This document shows positions 19,193-28,200 of a stretch of 64,000 nucleotides of DNA, piece after piece. Numbering within the stretch: position 1 is the first letter of the stretch; every line of letters starts with the position of its first letter. Source of the DNA: Phocaeicola vulgatus (GTDB taxonomy: Bacteria; Bacteroidota; Bacteroidia; Bacteroidales; Tannerellaceae); NCBI GenBank assembly GCA_022009975.1, contig CP091733.1:196001-260000 (forward strand). Direction: 5' to 3'. Below the pieces are notes generated by a model that did no database searches, was not told where the DNA came from, and worked only from the letters and a program-made list of their open reading frames with translations. Position numbers and translations under genes: made by a program.

Positions 19193-19302
19193 TTTTTCAC
19201 TTATATGATAAGTGTTTATCACCTAGATGAAAAGCACTTATCACCTAGATGAAAAGCACTTATCACCTAGGTGATAAGCATTTATCACCTAGGTGAAAAG
19301 CA
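19193..19302. repeat. 22-bp palindromic tandem array A1, five units
   Basis: Five contiguous units of exactly 22 bp at 19193, 19215, 19237, 19259 and 19281. The consensus is the dyad TTATCACCTAGGTGATAA plus a GCA(T/C) linker. Units 2 and 3 have one arm altered (GATGAAAA). It lies after the 3' end of yhcG and upstream of the susC promoter. Confidence 0.9.
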
Positions 19303-19378
19303 GATCTCCATATTTACTAGCGAAAAGAGAGATTGATTTCCTCTTTTCGCTAGTTTTGTTTTTTAATATTTTTAGTCT

Positions 19379-20518
19379 TTAATAGTTTGAGGAGGAAATG
19401 AATTTCTTTAACTCTTCCTCACTTGGAAGCTCTATCATGTATTTCTGTACAAAAATATTCGGGTCTAATCCAGCAGTGGCATACTTAACTAATGTATCTC
19501 CCTTTTCGGTGCAGAGCAAAATGCCGATAGGCGGATTATCATCCGGCTGCATCATTTCTGCTTTAAAATAGTTAAGATACATATTTAACTGTGAAGCATA
19601 TTCATGGCGAAACTTGTCTATCTTCAATTCCACAATAACATGACATTTCAAAATACGGTGATAGAACACAAGGTCGGCAAAGAAATAATCTTCATCAATC
19701 AAGATGCGTTTTTGCCGGGCTTCAAAGCAGAAGCCATGTCCCATTTCCAATAGGAAGCGTTGCAAGTTGTCAAGAATGGCTTGTTCCAAATTAGTTTCTG
19801 TCACCAATGCACGTTCATTCAATCCTAAGAACTCCAAAGTAACAGGGGTGTTGATAACATCTTTAGGTTGTAATAAGGTTGCTTGTTGCTGGGCTAAAGC
19901 GGAGAGGGCTTCTTTGTTTTTGGATAGTCCGCTACGTTCGTAATATAAAGATGCGATTTGTCGCTCCAATTCCTTTACAGACCAGCAGCCACGAATGGTT
20001 TCCATTTCATAGAAAGCACGTTTTACCGGGTTCTCAATTCCCGATATAGTGTTTAAATGGGTGGAAGATAATCTGTTGAATAATCTATCAGCTGGAATCA
20101 TCCATGTTTCGGTTTGTGGGTATTCTGTTGATAGTTTCCAAACGCCATTTTCAGATTCGGCGGTTGGTGACCGCCGAATTGGTTCAGTGAATTCGGCGGT
20201 CAATGACTGCCGAATTTGAATTTGTGAAGCAATGTGTTGTGTGATAGGCTCTTTTAGTTGTGGATAAACAAGATACAACCGTCTAAATTCCCTAAATCTA
20301 CGTTCATTCAGACCTTTTGTTTTCAGTCGTTGTTCCAACTTCTTCAACAGTTGTTCACCGTAGGCGGCACGGTCTTCTCCGTTCTGCTCAAATTCTACGA
20401 TATAGTAACCCATAAGCCAGTTACGGGAAGTGAGGGCAAGGTTTACAGCGTGTGCGGCTTGTGCCTGCAACGTGTTCTGTATCGTGCTGATATGTTTTAC
20501 TAATGCTTCAAAGTTCAT
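19379..20518 (-). CDS. YhcG-type PDDEXK nuclease-domain protein (DUF1016)
   Basis: A 379-residue protein of the YhcG family, widespread and associated with mobile DNA and restriction loci, with an unproven nuclease role. The N-terminal DUF1016_N region (residues 1-110, RNWLMGYYIVEFEQNGEDRA and GLNERRFREFRRLYLVYPQL) is followed by a variable linker with two repeated QSLTAE/RSPTAE motifs, then the PDDEXK core: FADLVFYHR (catalytic Asp) and CHVIVELKIDKF (Glu-x-Lys). The end PIGILLCTEKGD is a family signature. No partner genes are adjacent. An IS982-family element ends 9 bp before the start codon, so the gene has probably lost its original promoter. Confidence 0.9.
   Translation of the reverse strand: MNFEALVKHISTIQNTLQAQAAHAVNLALTSRNWLMGYYIVEFEQNGEDRAAYGEQLLKKLEQRLKTKGLNERRFREFRRLYLVYPQLKEPITQHIASQIQIRQSLTAEFTEPIRRSPTAESENGVWKLSTEYPQTETWMIPADRLFNRLSSTHLNTISGIENPVKRAFYEMETIRGCWSVKELERQIASLYYERSGLSKNKEALSALAQQQATLLQPKDVINTPVTLEFLGLNERALVTETNLEQAILDNLQRFLLEMGHGFCFEARQKRILIDEDYFFADLVFYHRILKCHVIVELKIDKFRHEYASQLNMYLNYFKAEMMQPDDNPPIGILLCTEKGDTLVKYATAGLDPNIFVQKYMIELPSEEELKKFISSSNY
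20155..20216. repeat. two hairpin palindromes inside the YhcG-type gene
   Basis: ATTCGGCGGT...ACCGCCGAAT (20155-20179, perfect 10-bp arms, 5-base loop) and AATTCGGCGGTCA...TGACTGCCGAATT (20190-20216, one mismatch, 1-base loop). The repeat offset is 36 bp, 12 codons, so the protein frame is kept. They encode the linker between the two domains. Confidence 0.85.
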
Positions 20519-20527
20519 AGTTACAAA

Positions 20528-21552
20528 CCCGTTGGCGGAATTAATTTAAGTTGATAAAGATGAGTAAAGTTGCACATATCGTTGATTTTTTAGCAACTTA
20601 GTGGTAATCAAAACATTAAGTTCAAACCATCGTATGTACAACCTTTACACAAAATTCGTCAAAATACTTGAGATATGCAAGCAATTCTCTGAAAATCTCG
20701 TCAATGAATCGGGTAATGTTCCACGCCGTGGTCCTGTTCCTAAGTTTTCTGACTTGGAAGTAGTGGCACTGTCCCTGACAGCAGAGACAGAGAGCATTGA
20801 TAGTGAGAAGTGGTTGTTCGACTATAAATTGCAAGAGTACAAGGACTGCATTCCCAATCTCATATCAAGGAGACAGTTCAATGACCGCAGGAAGAAAACT
20901 GCAGGCTTGTGTGAGGAACTGCGCAAAAGGGTTGCCATGGAAATGGATGGTGGAGAGGAACAATTCTTTGTTGACTCCAAGCCAATAGAGGTCTGTAGGG
21001 TTGCAAGAGGGAAACGATGCAAGATGGGACGTACCGGCGATTTCTCGCAAGCTCCAGACTTCGGTTTCTGCGCTTCGCAGAACACGTATTATTTTGGTTA
21101 TAAGTTACACGCTCTCTGTTGGCTAAGTGGAGTTATCCATTCCTATGACCTCTCAAAGGCAAGTGTGGCTGATCTCCATTATATGAAGGATGTGAAACAT
21201 GCTTATCACGACTGTAGCATCTATGGCGACAAAGGGTATATTGGAGCTGATGTACAGCTTGACTTGTTCGAAACCGCACACATAAGACTGGAGTGTCCGT
21301 ATCGGCTCAACCAGAAGGACTGGAAGCCGACATTCATTCCGTTTGCAAAGGCAAGAAAGAGGATTGAGACAATATTCTCACAACTTACAGACCAGTTCTT
21401 GGCCATCAGAAACTATGCGAAAATAACGAATGGTTTGTTTGCCAGAATCATCGGCAAAATTAGTGCACTTACCATTCTGCAATACGTAAACTTCATCAAC
21501 AACAAGCTCATTGGTAGAATTAAGTATGCACTAAATTAATTCCGCCAACGGG
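20528..21552 (+). mobile_element. IS982-family insertion sequence with perfect 21-bp inverted ends
   Basis: The left end starts CCCGTTGGCGGAATTAATTT and the right end (21532-21552) is its exact reverse complement over 21 bp. The element is 1,025 bp and carries one intact transposase. I could not find a target-site duplication in the flanking bases. Identical, undecayed ends suggest recent movement. Confidence 0.9.
20601..21539 (+). CDS. IS982-family transposase
   Basis: A DDE transposase that moves the surrounding element. The 312-residue protein shows the catalytic triad: first Asp in QFFVDSKPIEV, second Asp in SIYGDKGYIGADV, and Glu in ARKRIETIFSQL. The GRTGDFSQAPDFGFCASQN stretch between the first and second Asp is typical for IS982 relatives in Bacteroides. 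The frame is complete and fills nearly the whole element, so it is probably active. The start at 20601 is the first ATG; MYNLYTKFV a few codons later could also be used. Confidence 0.92.
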   Translation: MVIKTLSSNHRMYNLYTKFVKILEICKQFSENLVNESGNVPRRGPVPKFSDLEVVALSLTAETESIDSEKWLFDYKLQEYKDCIPNLISRRQFNDRRKKTAGLCEELRKRVAMEMDGGEEQFFVDSKPIEVCRVARGKRCKMGRTGDFSQAPDFGFCASQNTYYFGYKLHALCWLSGVIHSYDLSKASVADLHYMKDVKHAYHDCSIYGDKGYIGADVQLDLFETAHIRLECPYRLNQKDWKPTFIPFAKARKRIETIFSQLTDQFLAIRNYAKITNGLFARIIGKISALTILQYVNFINNKLIGRIKYALN

Positions 21553-21609
21553 CAGTTTTTTTATTAGTAAATCTTTGTGCTTTGTTCTGTTATTTCCGAA
21601 AAAAAAGCG

Positions 21610-21617
21610 TACTTTTG
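21610..21617 (+). promoter_or_regulatory. -7 box for the TIM-barrel gene
   Basis: TACTTTTG, 30 bp before the ATG at 21648. Its position inside the longer open frame supports the start at 21648 instead of 21582. Confidence 0.5.
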
Positions 21618-21647
21618 TTACCATCGTTGAACCTAAATTCTGATAAA

Positions 21648-22502
21648 ATGAATTTTACGCGAAGGAAATTTTTTAAACAAAGTTTGGCAGGAGCTTTATT
21701 GTTGGGGGCAACTCCGGCAGCCATCGGCGCAAGTTTCACTATGCCGATCAAGCCGAAAGCAGCCAAGTCTGTAAATCCGTTCCATCTCGGTATGGCAGGA
21801 TATACATTTGTGAATTTCAATTTGGATACAACCCTTGAAACTTTGAAGCGGTTGGATATACATTATTTATGTATAAAGGATTTCCATCTACCGCTCGACA
21901 GCACGGATGAACAGATCAAGGCTTTCCATGGGAAGTGCGAGGCATCTGGGGTGACCGGTTATGCCGTTGGCCCGATTTACATGAAGAGCGAGGCGGAAAT
22001 AGACCGGGCGTTTGAATATGCGAAACGGGTTGGCGTCAAACTGATTGTCGGAGTCCCGAATTATGAACTTTTGCCGTATGTAGACAAGAAGGTGAAGGAG
22101 TATGATTTCCATTATGCTATCCATTTGCATGGGCCGGACATCAAGACCTATCCGGATGCGACCGATGTTTGGGAACATGTGAAAGAGCTGGATGCACGCA
22201 TCGGCATGTGCCTGGATGTCGGACACGACTTGCGCAATGGGTGCGATCCGGTAGCCGACTTGGAAAGATACCATTCCCGCGTATTTGACATGCATATCAA
22301 GGATGTCACGGATTCGACGAAAGCCGGCCATGCCATCGAGTTGGGACGGGGAAAGATTGATTTCGTCTCTTTGGTGAAGATGATGCGGAAGGTGAATTAT
22401 ACCGGAATGTGCAGCTTGGAATATGAGAAGGACATGAAAGACCCTTTCTTGGGGATTGCTGAATCCATCGGCTATTTCAAAGCGGTGAGCGATATCATTT
22501 AA
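21648..22502 (+). CDS. Tat-exported sugar phosphate isomerase/epimerase-like protein
   Basis: A xylose-isomerase-like TIM barrel (AP endonuclease 2 fold) of 284 residues. The N-terminus NFTRRKFFKQSLAGALLLGA is a twin-arginine signal, so the folded, perhaps metal-loaded enzyme is exported. Likely metal ligands lie in MCLDVGHDLRNG (Asp, His), FDMHIKDVTDS (His) and CSLEYEKDM (Glu). The family includes many Bacteroidales proteins that act on sugars or inositols; the substrate cannot be inferred. The IS982-family element ends about 95 bp upstream. Confidence 0.85.
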   Translation: MNFTRRKFFKQSLAGALLLGATPAAIGASFTMPIKPKAAKSVNPFHLGMAGYTFVNFNLDTTLETLKRLDIHYLCIKDFHLPLDSTDEQIKAFHGKCEASGVTGYAVGPIYMKSEAEIDRAFEYAKRVGVKLIVGVPNYELLPYVDKKVKEYDFHYAIHLHGPDIKTYPDATDVWEHVKELDARIGMCLDVGHDLRNGCDPVADLERYHSRVFDMHIKDVTDSTKAGHAIELGRGKIDFVSLVKMMRKVNYTGMCSLEYEKDMKDPFLGIAESIGYFKAVSDII

Positions 22503-22596
22503 CGGGGAAAAAGACACGGACGGGGAGCGGGAGATGCTTTTGCCCGTGTCTTTATATATGTGTACAACGGAATTTCTTATAATAAACAGACAGAGA

Positions 22597-23644
22597 ATGG
22601 ACAAACGTATCATTTTTGCAGGACTGTCTCTTTTGCTGACAGCATGCGGAGGAATAAATTATGTGGGGATAGAAACCTGCAATCCTGGGAGAAGTGACTT
22701 TCCCGAAGGAGGTGAAGAAGGTATTGATGGTGAACAATGCAGTTGCCCAGCCTGAAGAGAGCGGATACACTTATACTTTGCTGGGTGTTAAGCAAGATAC
22801 AGCCAAGGCAAAAGCCGACAGTGCGTTGTTTGACGTTTGTTCAGCTTGTGGAAAGGGAATATTGGATGCCGCCTATTTCGACGACGTGCTCCTTTTCCAT
22901 GATTTTTTACAAGAAGGGAAGAACCAGTTGTCGGACTTGAGGGACCAACGCTTGGACGAAGGACAAGTTGGGGATTTGTGTGAAGCCAATGGGGCGGATG
23001 CTGTCATTTCATTGGACAAGATGCTGTTCAAGATGGACAAGAAGGTGGAGAACTTGGGTGCCGGCTTCGTTTCCGGAAGAATCAAGGTCGAAATGAAAGG
23101 AATCATGCGGGCGTATGTCCCCAACCGGGACAAACCACTCGCCACCGTATTGGTCGAAGATTCGGTCGAGTTCCAACAGGCAGCGGAGAGCGTCCGGCTA
23201 TTGGACTATTATTTGCCTTCCCCGAATGATGCTTTGCGCCTTGCCGGGGATTATTTGGGAACACGGGTCGCCTCCTATTTCGTGCCCCACTGGACGGAAG
23301 AGACCCGCTGGTATTATAACAATGCCAATTCCCGATGGAAGGAGGCGGCTGCCTACGCCACTGCCGACAAATGGGACGAAGCGAAAGCCATGTGGCAAAA
23401 ACTTTATGAAAAAAGCAAGGATGTGAAGATAAAGGCGAAACTGGCATCCAATCTGGCTTTGGCTTGCGAGATGGAAAACCAGTTGGACAAAGCCTATGAA
23501 TGGGCGCAAATGGCCTACGGTTCGTTCTGTGAAACAGAAGGGGACACATCCAAGGACGCACTCCTCTTGAAGGCGTATTCTGATGTCTTGAAAGAAAGAA
23601 TTGAATCAGATAAGAAACTAAATACCCAAATAGGTAACAACTAA
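22597..23644 (+). CDS. DUF6340 family lipoprotein, frame broken near the start
   Basis: A lipoprotein of about 348 residues and unknown function common in Bacteroidales. The start MDKRIIFAGLSLLLTACGG gives a lipobox. The frame breaks at the G run 22687-22689; removing one G joins the N-terminus to EVTFPKEVKKVLMVNNAVAQ, a block typical of the family. The C-terminal third (from about EETRWYYNNANSRWKEAAAY) looks like TPR-type helices that stack (WDEAKAMWQKLYEKSKDVKI, AKLASNLALACEMENQLDKA). Follows the TIM-barrel gene by 94 bp on the same strand. Confidence 0.75.
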
Positions 23645-23657
23645 TCCGAATTATTGT

Positions 23658-23665
23658 TACTTTTG
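23658..23665 (+). promoter_or_regulatory. -7 box for the unknown acidic protein gene
   Basis: TACTTTTG, 28 bp before the ATG at 23693. No clear -33 element. Confidence 0.4.
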
Positions 23666-23692
23666 GGGGATAAATAAAATAAAAAGGGAAAT

Positions 23693-24153
23693 ATGGTAAC
23701 AAGTGCAGCTCAAATTCAGTCCATATTGGAGACTCTGTTCATGACAGCCATTGATAAGATGATAAAGAGTGTCAATGGTAATTACATAAGCGACATTTAT
23801 GTGCAGGCGGACCAGGAGACGGGCGAATTGCAAATTTATGACGAAGAGGAGGCCTTGGTCGATAAGACGGTTATATTCGATTGGGTAAACAATACGGAAG
23901 AAGAGGATGTTTTTGCCCGCCGGGTTTCCGATGTTGTCCGTTCCGTCTTGACAGGATTGGTTTCCAAAAACGTCTTTGACAATCCGCGGTTCATCAAGCC
24001 TCTTTCCGTCAGCTTGACCGACGAAAGTTTGTTGTCATTGAGGAGTTGCTTTTCTTGGACGATGAGAATTTACGCTTGGACGACCCGCTTTTGAAAGATT
24101 TGGATGCAGATTTGGATGAATTTTTGTCGAAACTTCTTTCAGATGTCGAATAG
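23693..24153 (+). CDS. unknown small acidic protein, frame broken
   Basis: I do not recognise this protein. After adding one T at 24028-24030 it is about 153 residues. The N-terminal half has an amphipathic helix (SILETLFMTAIDKMIKSV) and a beta-rich piece (SDIYVQADQETGELQIYDEE). The C-terminus is very acidic and leucine-rich, ending with DDPLLKDLDADLDEFLSKLL and SDVE, much like a helical interaction tail. No signal peptide or membrane segment, so cytoplasmic. It is followed at once by a tRNA-Thr promoter that begins 7 bp after its stop. Function unknown. Confidence 0.65.
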
Positions 24154-24159
24154 AGTTTA

Positions 24160-24167
24160 TACCTTTG
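24160..24167 (+). promoter_or_regulatory. -7 box for tRNA-Thr
   Basis: TACCTTTGCACCCG: the -7 box and the six bases after it are identical to both rRNA promoters in this window. Confidence 0.6.
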
Positions 24168-24194
24168 CACCCGATTCAAGAAAACGATAAAAGT

Positions 24195-24268
<74 letters not shown>

Positions 24269-24384
24269 CTGAAAAGATGTGCTGGATAGCCGGTGCATCT
24301 TTTTTCGTTTAAGGATGAATGGTGACCGAGGAGGCAAACCATCCCACCCAAGGGGGACGCTTTGGGAAATAAGACGTAGGAAAA

Positions 24385-24840
24385 ATGGATAACAACGGAT
24401 TGACATTGCCCCCGTTCCAAGCAAGGATTGTCGAAGAAGAGGGGAAGCGGAAGATTTTTGATCCTGTAAGAAGGAAATATGTAGCCCTGACTCCCGAGGA
24501 ATGGGTAAGGCAGCACTTTGTCAATTATTTGGTTACGGTAAAAGGATATCCTGCGGAACTGATTGCGAATGAAGTACAGATACGGTTGAACAATACCACC
24601 AAAAGATGCGACACTCTCCTTTACGACAGGCTATTGCGACCGCAGATGATTGTGGAGTACAAAGCTCCATCCGTGGAAATCACGCAAAATGTATTTGAAC
24701 AGATAGTCCGTTACAACATGGCGTTGCACGTGAGGTATTTGATTGTAAGCAATGGCATACGCCATATCTGTTGTGAAATAGACTATTCCAAGGGTTGTTG
24801 TAAATTCTTGCCGGAAGTTCCAGCTTACACTCTCTTGTAG
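24385..24840 (+). CDS. stand-alone type I restriction HsdR_N-domain protein
   Basis: A 151-residue protein that corresponds only to the N-terminal nuclease domain of type I restriction R subunits; no helicase, HsdM or HsdS is nearby. PDDEXK features are visible: KRCDTLLYD (Asp) and MIVEYKAPS (Glu-x-Lys), followed by QIVRYNMALHVRYLIVSNGI. Such short proteins are a common Bacteroidetes family of unknown role and should not be read as a working restriction system. It lies about 115 bp after tRNA-Thr. Confidence 0.85.
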   Translation: MDNNGLTLPPFQARIVEEEGKRKIFDPVRRKYVALTPEEWVRQHFVNYLVTVKGYPAELIANEVQIRLNNTTKRCDTLLYDRLLRPQMIVEYKAPSVEITQNVFEQIVRYNMALHVRYLIVSNGIRHICCEIDYSKGCCKFLPEVPAYTLL

Positions 24841-24853
24841 ACAAACCGCTCTC

Positions 24854-25063
24854 TCATTTCCCCATTTTAACCGAAAGGATATCTTGGGTCGGTTGGACGC
24901 GCAGCGTTGAAACCGAGTCAACTTGCTTTCTCAACACTTTCTGCTCATAATTAACCGAATCCGGGCGTAAGCGCAAGTCTTGATTACCTTTGTTCTCCTC
25001 TTTGTCGAAGAAGAAGGAGTAAATCAGAAGTGTCCCGAAAAAAGATAAAATCAATAACTTCAT
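24854..25063 (-). CDS. small putative single-span membrane protein
   Basis: A 69-codon frame with an N-terminal hydrophobic segment (LLILSFFGTLLIYSFFF) and a short charged tail. It converges with the HsdR_N gene with only a 13-bp gap. I recognise no family. It may be real because it fills an otherwise empty gap and has membrane-protein character, but there is no other support. Confidence 0.4.
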   Translation of the reverse strand: MKLLILSFFGTLLIYSFFFDKEENKGNQDLRLRPDSVNYEQKVLRKQVDSVSTLRVQPTQDILSVKMGK

Positions 25064-25149
25064 AAACGATTCATTTTAATGTAACATTTACCATGATGTC
25101 TAATTAACGAGAAATGCTGCATGATTATTGCTTTATTATAATGGAATAA

Positions 25150-25180
25150 TTTGTTTTCTTTATCCGAATTTGTATATTTG
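25150..25180 (+). promoter_or_regulatory. promoter of the alpha-2-macroglobulin-pbpC operon
   Basis: TTTG, 19 bp, TATATTTG; about 88 bp before the ATG at 25269. Confidence 0.65.
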
Positions 25181-25268
25181 CCATATTGATAGCTACTTAC
25201 GGAACTATTTTTTTATAAATAGGGATAAGAGGGATTATTAAGAAAATTATTTAAAAGAGGATTTTGTT

Positions 25269-28200
25269 ATGAAACGAACGAAGGAAGGTTTTTACAAGCA
25301 GGGATTTGTTGCCTTTATCTGGGCGATATTTAGTTTGATGCTGTATTCTTGTGGGGGAAACTCCAAAGTCGTCACCCCGTCATCGGATTTTGAGCCGTAC
25401 ATCAAGGCTTATACGGACGGGATTGTTTCCGAAAGCTCAGCGATACGGATTTGCTTTGCCGTGGATTTCCCGGCTGTGGAAGTGAACAGCGAATTGGAGA
25501 AGAACCCGTTCCATTTCTCTCCCTCCATAAAGGGGAAAGCCTATTGGATAAATAGCAACACGATTGAATTTGCACCGGACGAAGGAGAACTGGAGCCGGG
25601 AGTGGCTTATAAAGCTTATTTCAAGTTGGGCGATTTTGCCAAAGTCGATAAGGAGTTGAAAGAATTCCCCTTCTCTTTCCAGGTGCAGGAGCGGCAATTC
25701 TCGGCGCAGCTCGAACCTGTTACCATCACTTCGTCGCAGCCCGACGAGGTAAGTATCAGCGGAGAAATAAAGTTCAGTTGCCTGATGAAACCCGAAGATG
25801 TGGGGAAAATGTTTCCCTCTCCGGCGGGAATAAAAAGGAACAAATACAGCTGTCTGCTTCCGAACCGGGCTATGCCTTCCGTTTCCATATAGATAAGATA
25901 GAGAGAAAAGACAAGGATTATGATTTCGCCATCACCATAAAAGGATCTCCTGTCAAGATCAAGCATGAGGAGAGGTTTGATGTGAAAATACCTGCAAAAG
26001 GTATCTTCTCTTATCTGTCTGCCAAACGGGTAGACACTCCGCAACATGGAATAATGGTTGTGTTCTCAGAGCCATTGTCTTATACGCAAGATATGAAAGG
26101 GCTGTTCGACATCACTCAGTTGAGTAATTATACATTGGAAATCGAGAACAACAAGGCATGGATTTTCTTTGACGAGAAGGGAGAATCCAACTTGACATTG
26201 AACCTGCATGAAGGCATCCGCAACTACGAGCATCAATCATTGGGCTCTTCGCATACGATATCTTTCGCCGGCACCTCGTTGAAACCGATGGTGGAAATGC
26301 CGAACGACCGTGCCATTTTGCCGGATTCCAAGAATTTGGTCATCCCGTTCCGTGCCGTTAATCTTTATGCTGTGGACTTGAGCATCATCCGTATTTATGA
26401 AAGCAACCTGTTGTCTTTCATGCAAAGCAACACGTTGGGAGGTGATTCGGAATTGCGCCGGCTCGGGCGATTGGTTTACCGTAATACATTATGGTTTGAT
26501 GATGAAACCAGGGATATCCACCAATGGCAAGATTATTCCATCGACCTTGCCAACCTGATAAACCAGGAACCCGGTGCTATTTATAGGGTCATTCTCTCTT
26601 TCCGCCAGGAATATTCCGCTTATGCATGTGCCGGAAGCACGCAGGAGGTCTTACGCCCTGCCAAGAGCAAGTTGGTTCCGCTGAGTGCGGGTGTGTCGGA
26701 AGAGGCAAACAGTGAATGGGATGAGCCGTATCCTTATTATAATTATAACGGCCTTGAAACAGATTGGTCGTTGTATGAATGGAAGGAGAGGGAGAATCCT
26801 TGCCATATTTCCTATTACATGAACTCGAGCCATGTGGCTACTTGCAATGTGTTCGCTTCAAACATCGGAATGATTGTGAAGGAGAACTCGTTGAATAAAT
26901 TGTGGGTGGCAGTAACCAATTTGTTGGATACTCAGCCAATTGAAGGGGCAGTCGTGACCGCTTATAACTACCAGCTGCAAAGATCGCTTCCGAGAAGACG
27001 GACAAAAATGGTTTTGCCGTGATGGAAGCCAAGGCAAAGTCCAAACCGTTTTTATTGCTTGCCGAATACAACAACCAGAAGAGCTTTGTGAGAGCACTGG
27101 AAGGGGAAGAGCAGTCTGTCAGCCGCTTCGATGTCGGAGGGAAAGAAATCCAGAAAGGATTGAAGGGATTCGTTTATGGTGAAAGGGGCGTTTGGCGTCC
27201 TGGAGACACGCTCCATGTTTCCTTTATATTGGAAGATAAAGAGAAGCGCATTCCGAGTAGCCATCCGGTGACTTTGGAACTTTACAATCCGAATGGGCAA
27301 TTCTATACAAAGCTGATTGCAACGAATAGTCTGAATGGCTTTACACCTTTGATGTCCCGACGAAGCAGGAAGACCCGACCGGCTTTTGGAATGCTTACGT
27401 AAAGGTCGGCGGTTCTACGTTCCATAAAGCATTGCGGATAGAAACCATCAAGCCGAATCGCCTGAAGATTGATTTGCGCTTGCCGGAACTTCTGAGCGTG
27501 AAGAACAAGGAGGTTGTGGCTCCGTTGGCAGTCTCATGGCTCACGGGAGCGAAAGCATCGAACCTCCAGGTAAAGGTTGATATCTCTTTGTCTAAAGTAA
27601 ATACGCAGTTTAAGAATTTCAGCCAATACCTGTTTAATAATCCGGCAACCGATTTCACGTTTGTCAAAAGTGAACTTTATTCCGGTACGATAGATGCGGA
27701 CGGGAAAGGAAGAGTGCCGATAAAATTGGCTGAAACGGCAGATGCCCCGGGAATGTTGAATGCCCAAATCAATACGCGTGTGTTCGAGCCGGGTGGCGAT
27801 GCCAGTTTCTATACGCAAACCGTTCCTTATTCCCCATTCTCTTATTATGTCGGAATTAACTTGAACCAACCGAATAAGAAAGCCATAGAAACGGATAAAG
27901 AGCACCGCTTTGACGTGGTCACCGTTGATGAAAAGGGCAATCTGGTAGACAGGTCGGATTTGGAATATAAAATATATCGTATTGACTGGAGTTGGTGGTG
28001 GGAAGAGAATAACCAATCATTCAGTACGTATGTGAATGGGACATCCGTTGTCCCGATAGCTTCCGGCAAACTTCAAACGTTGGGAGGAAAGGGAAGCTTT
28101 ACATTTAGAGTCAACTATCCGGATTGGGGACGTTACTTGGTTTATGTGAAAGACAGACAGAGCGGCCATGCGACAGGAGGAACAGTCTTTGTAGATTGGC

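Noticed and set aside
19193..19302. CRISPR array
   Set aside because: The 22-bp units are joined without spacers, are palindromic, and no cas genes are present. The same holds for the arrays at 38.6, 54.3 and 61.3 kb.
20528..21552. Cargo or passenger gene within the insertion sequence
   Set aside because: The transposase fills nearly the whole 1,025 bp; no room for another gene.
21888..22613. 241-codon frame opposite the TIM-barrel gene
   Set aside because: Antisense to an intact gene with clear signal and fold motifs.
24385..24840. Remnant of a type I restriction locus
   Set aside because: The short HsdR_N protein is a common complete family in Bacteroidetes; no helicase, M or S fragments are nearby.
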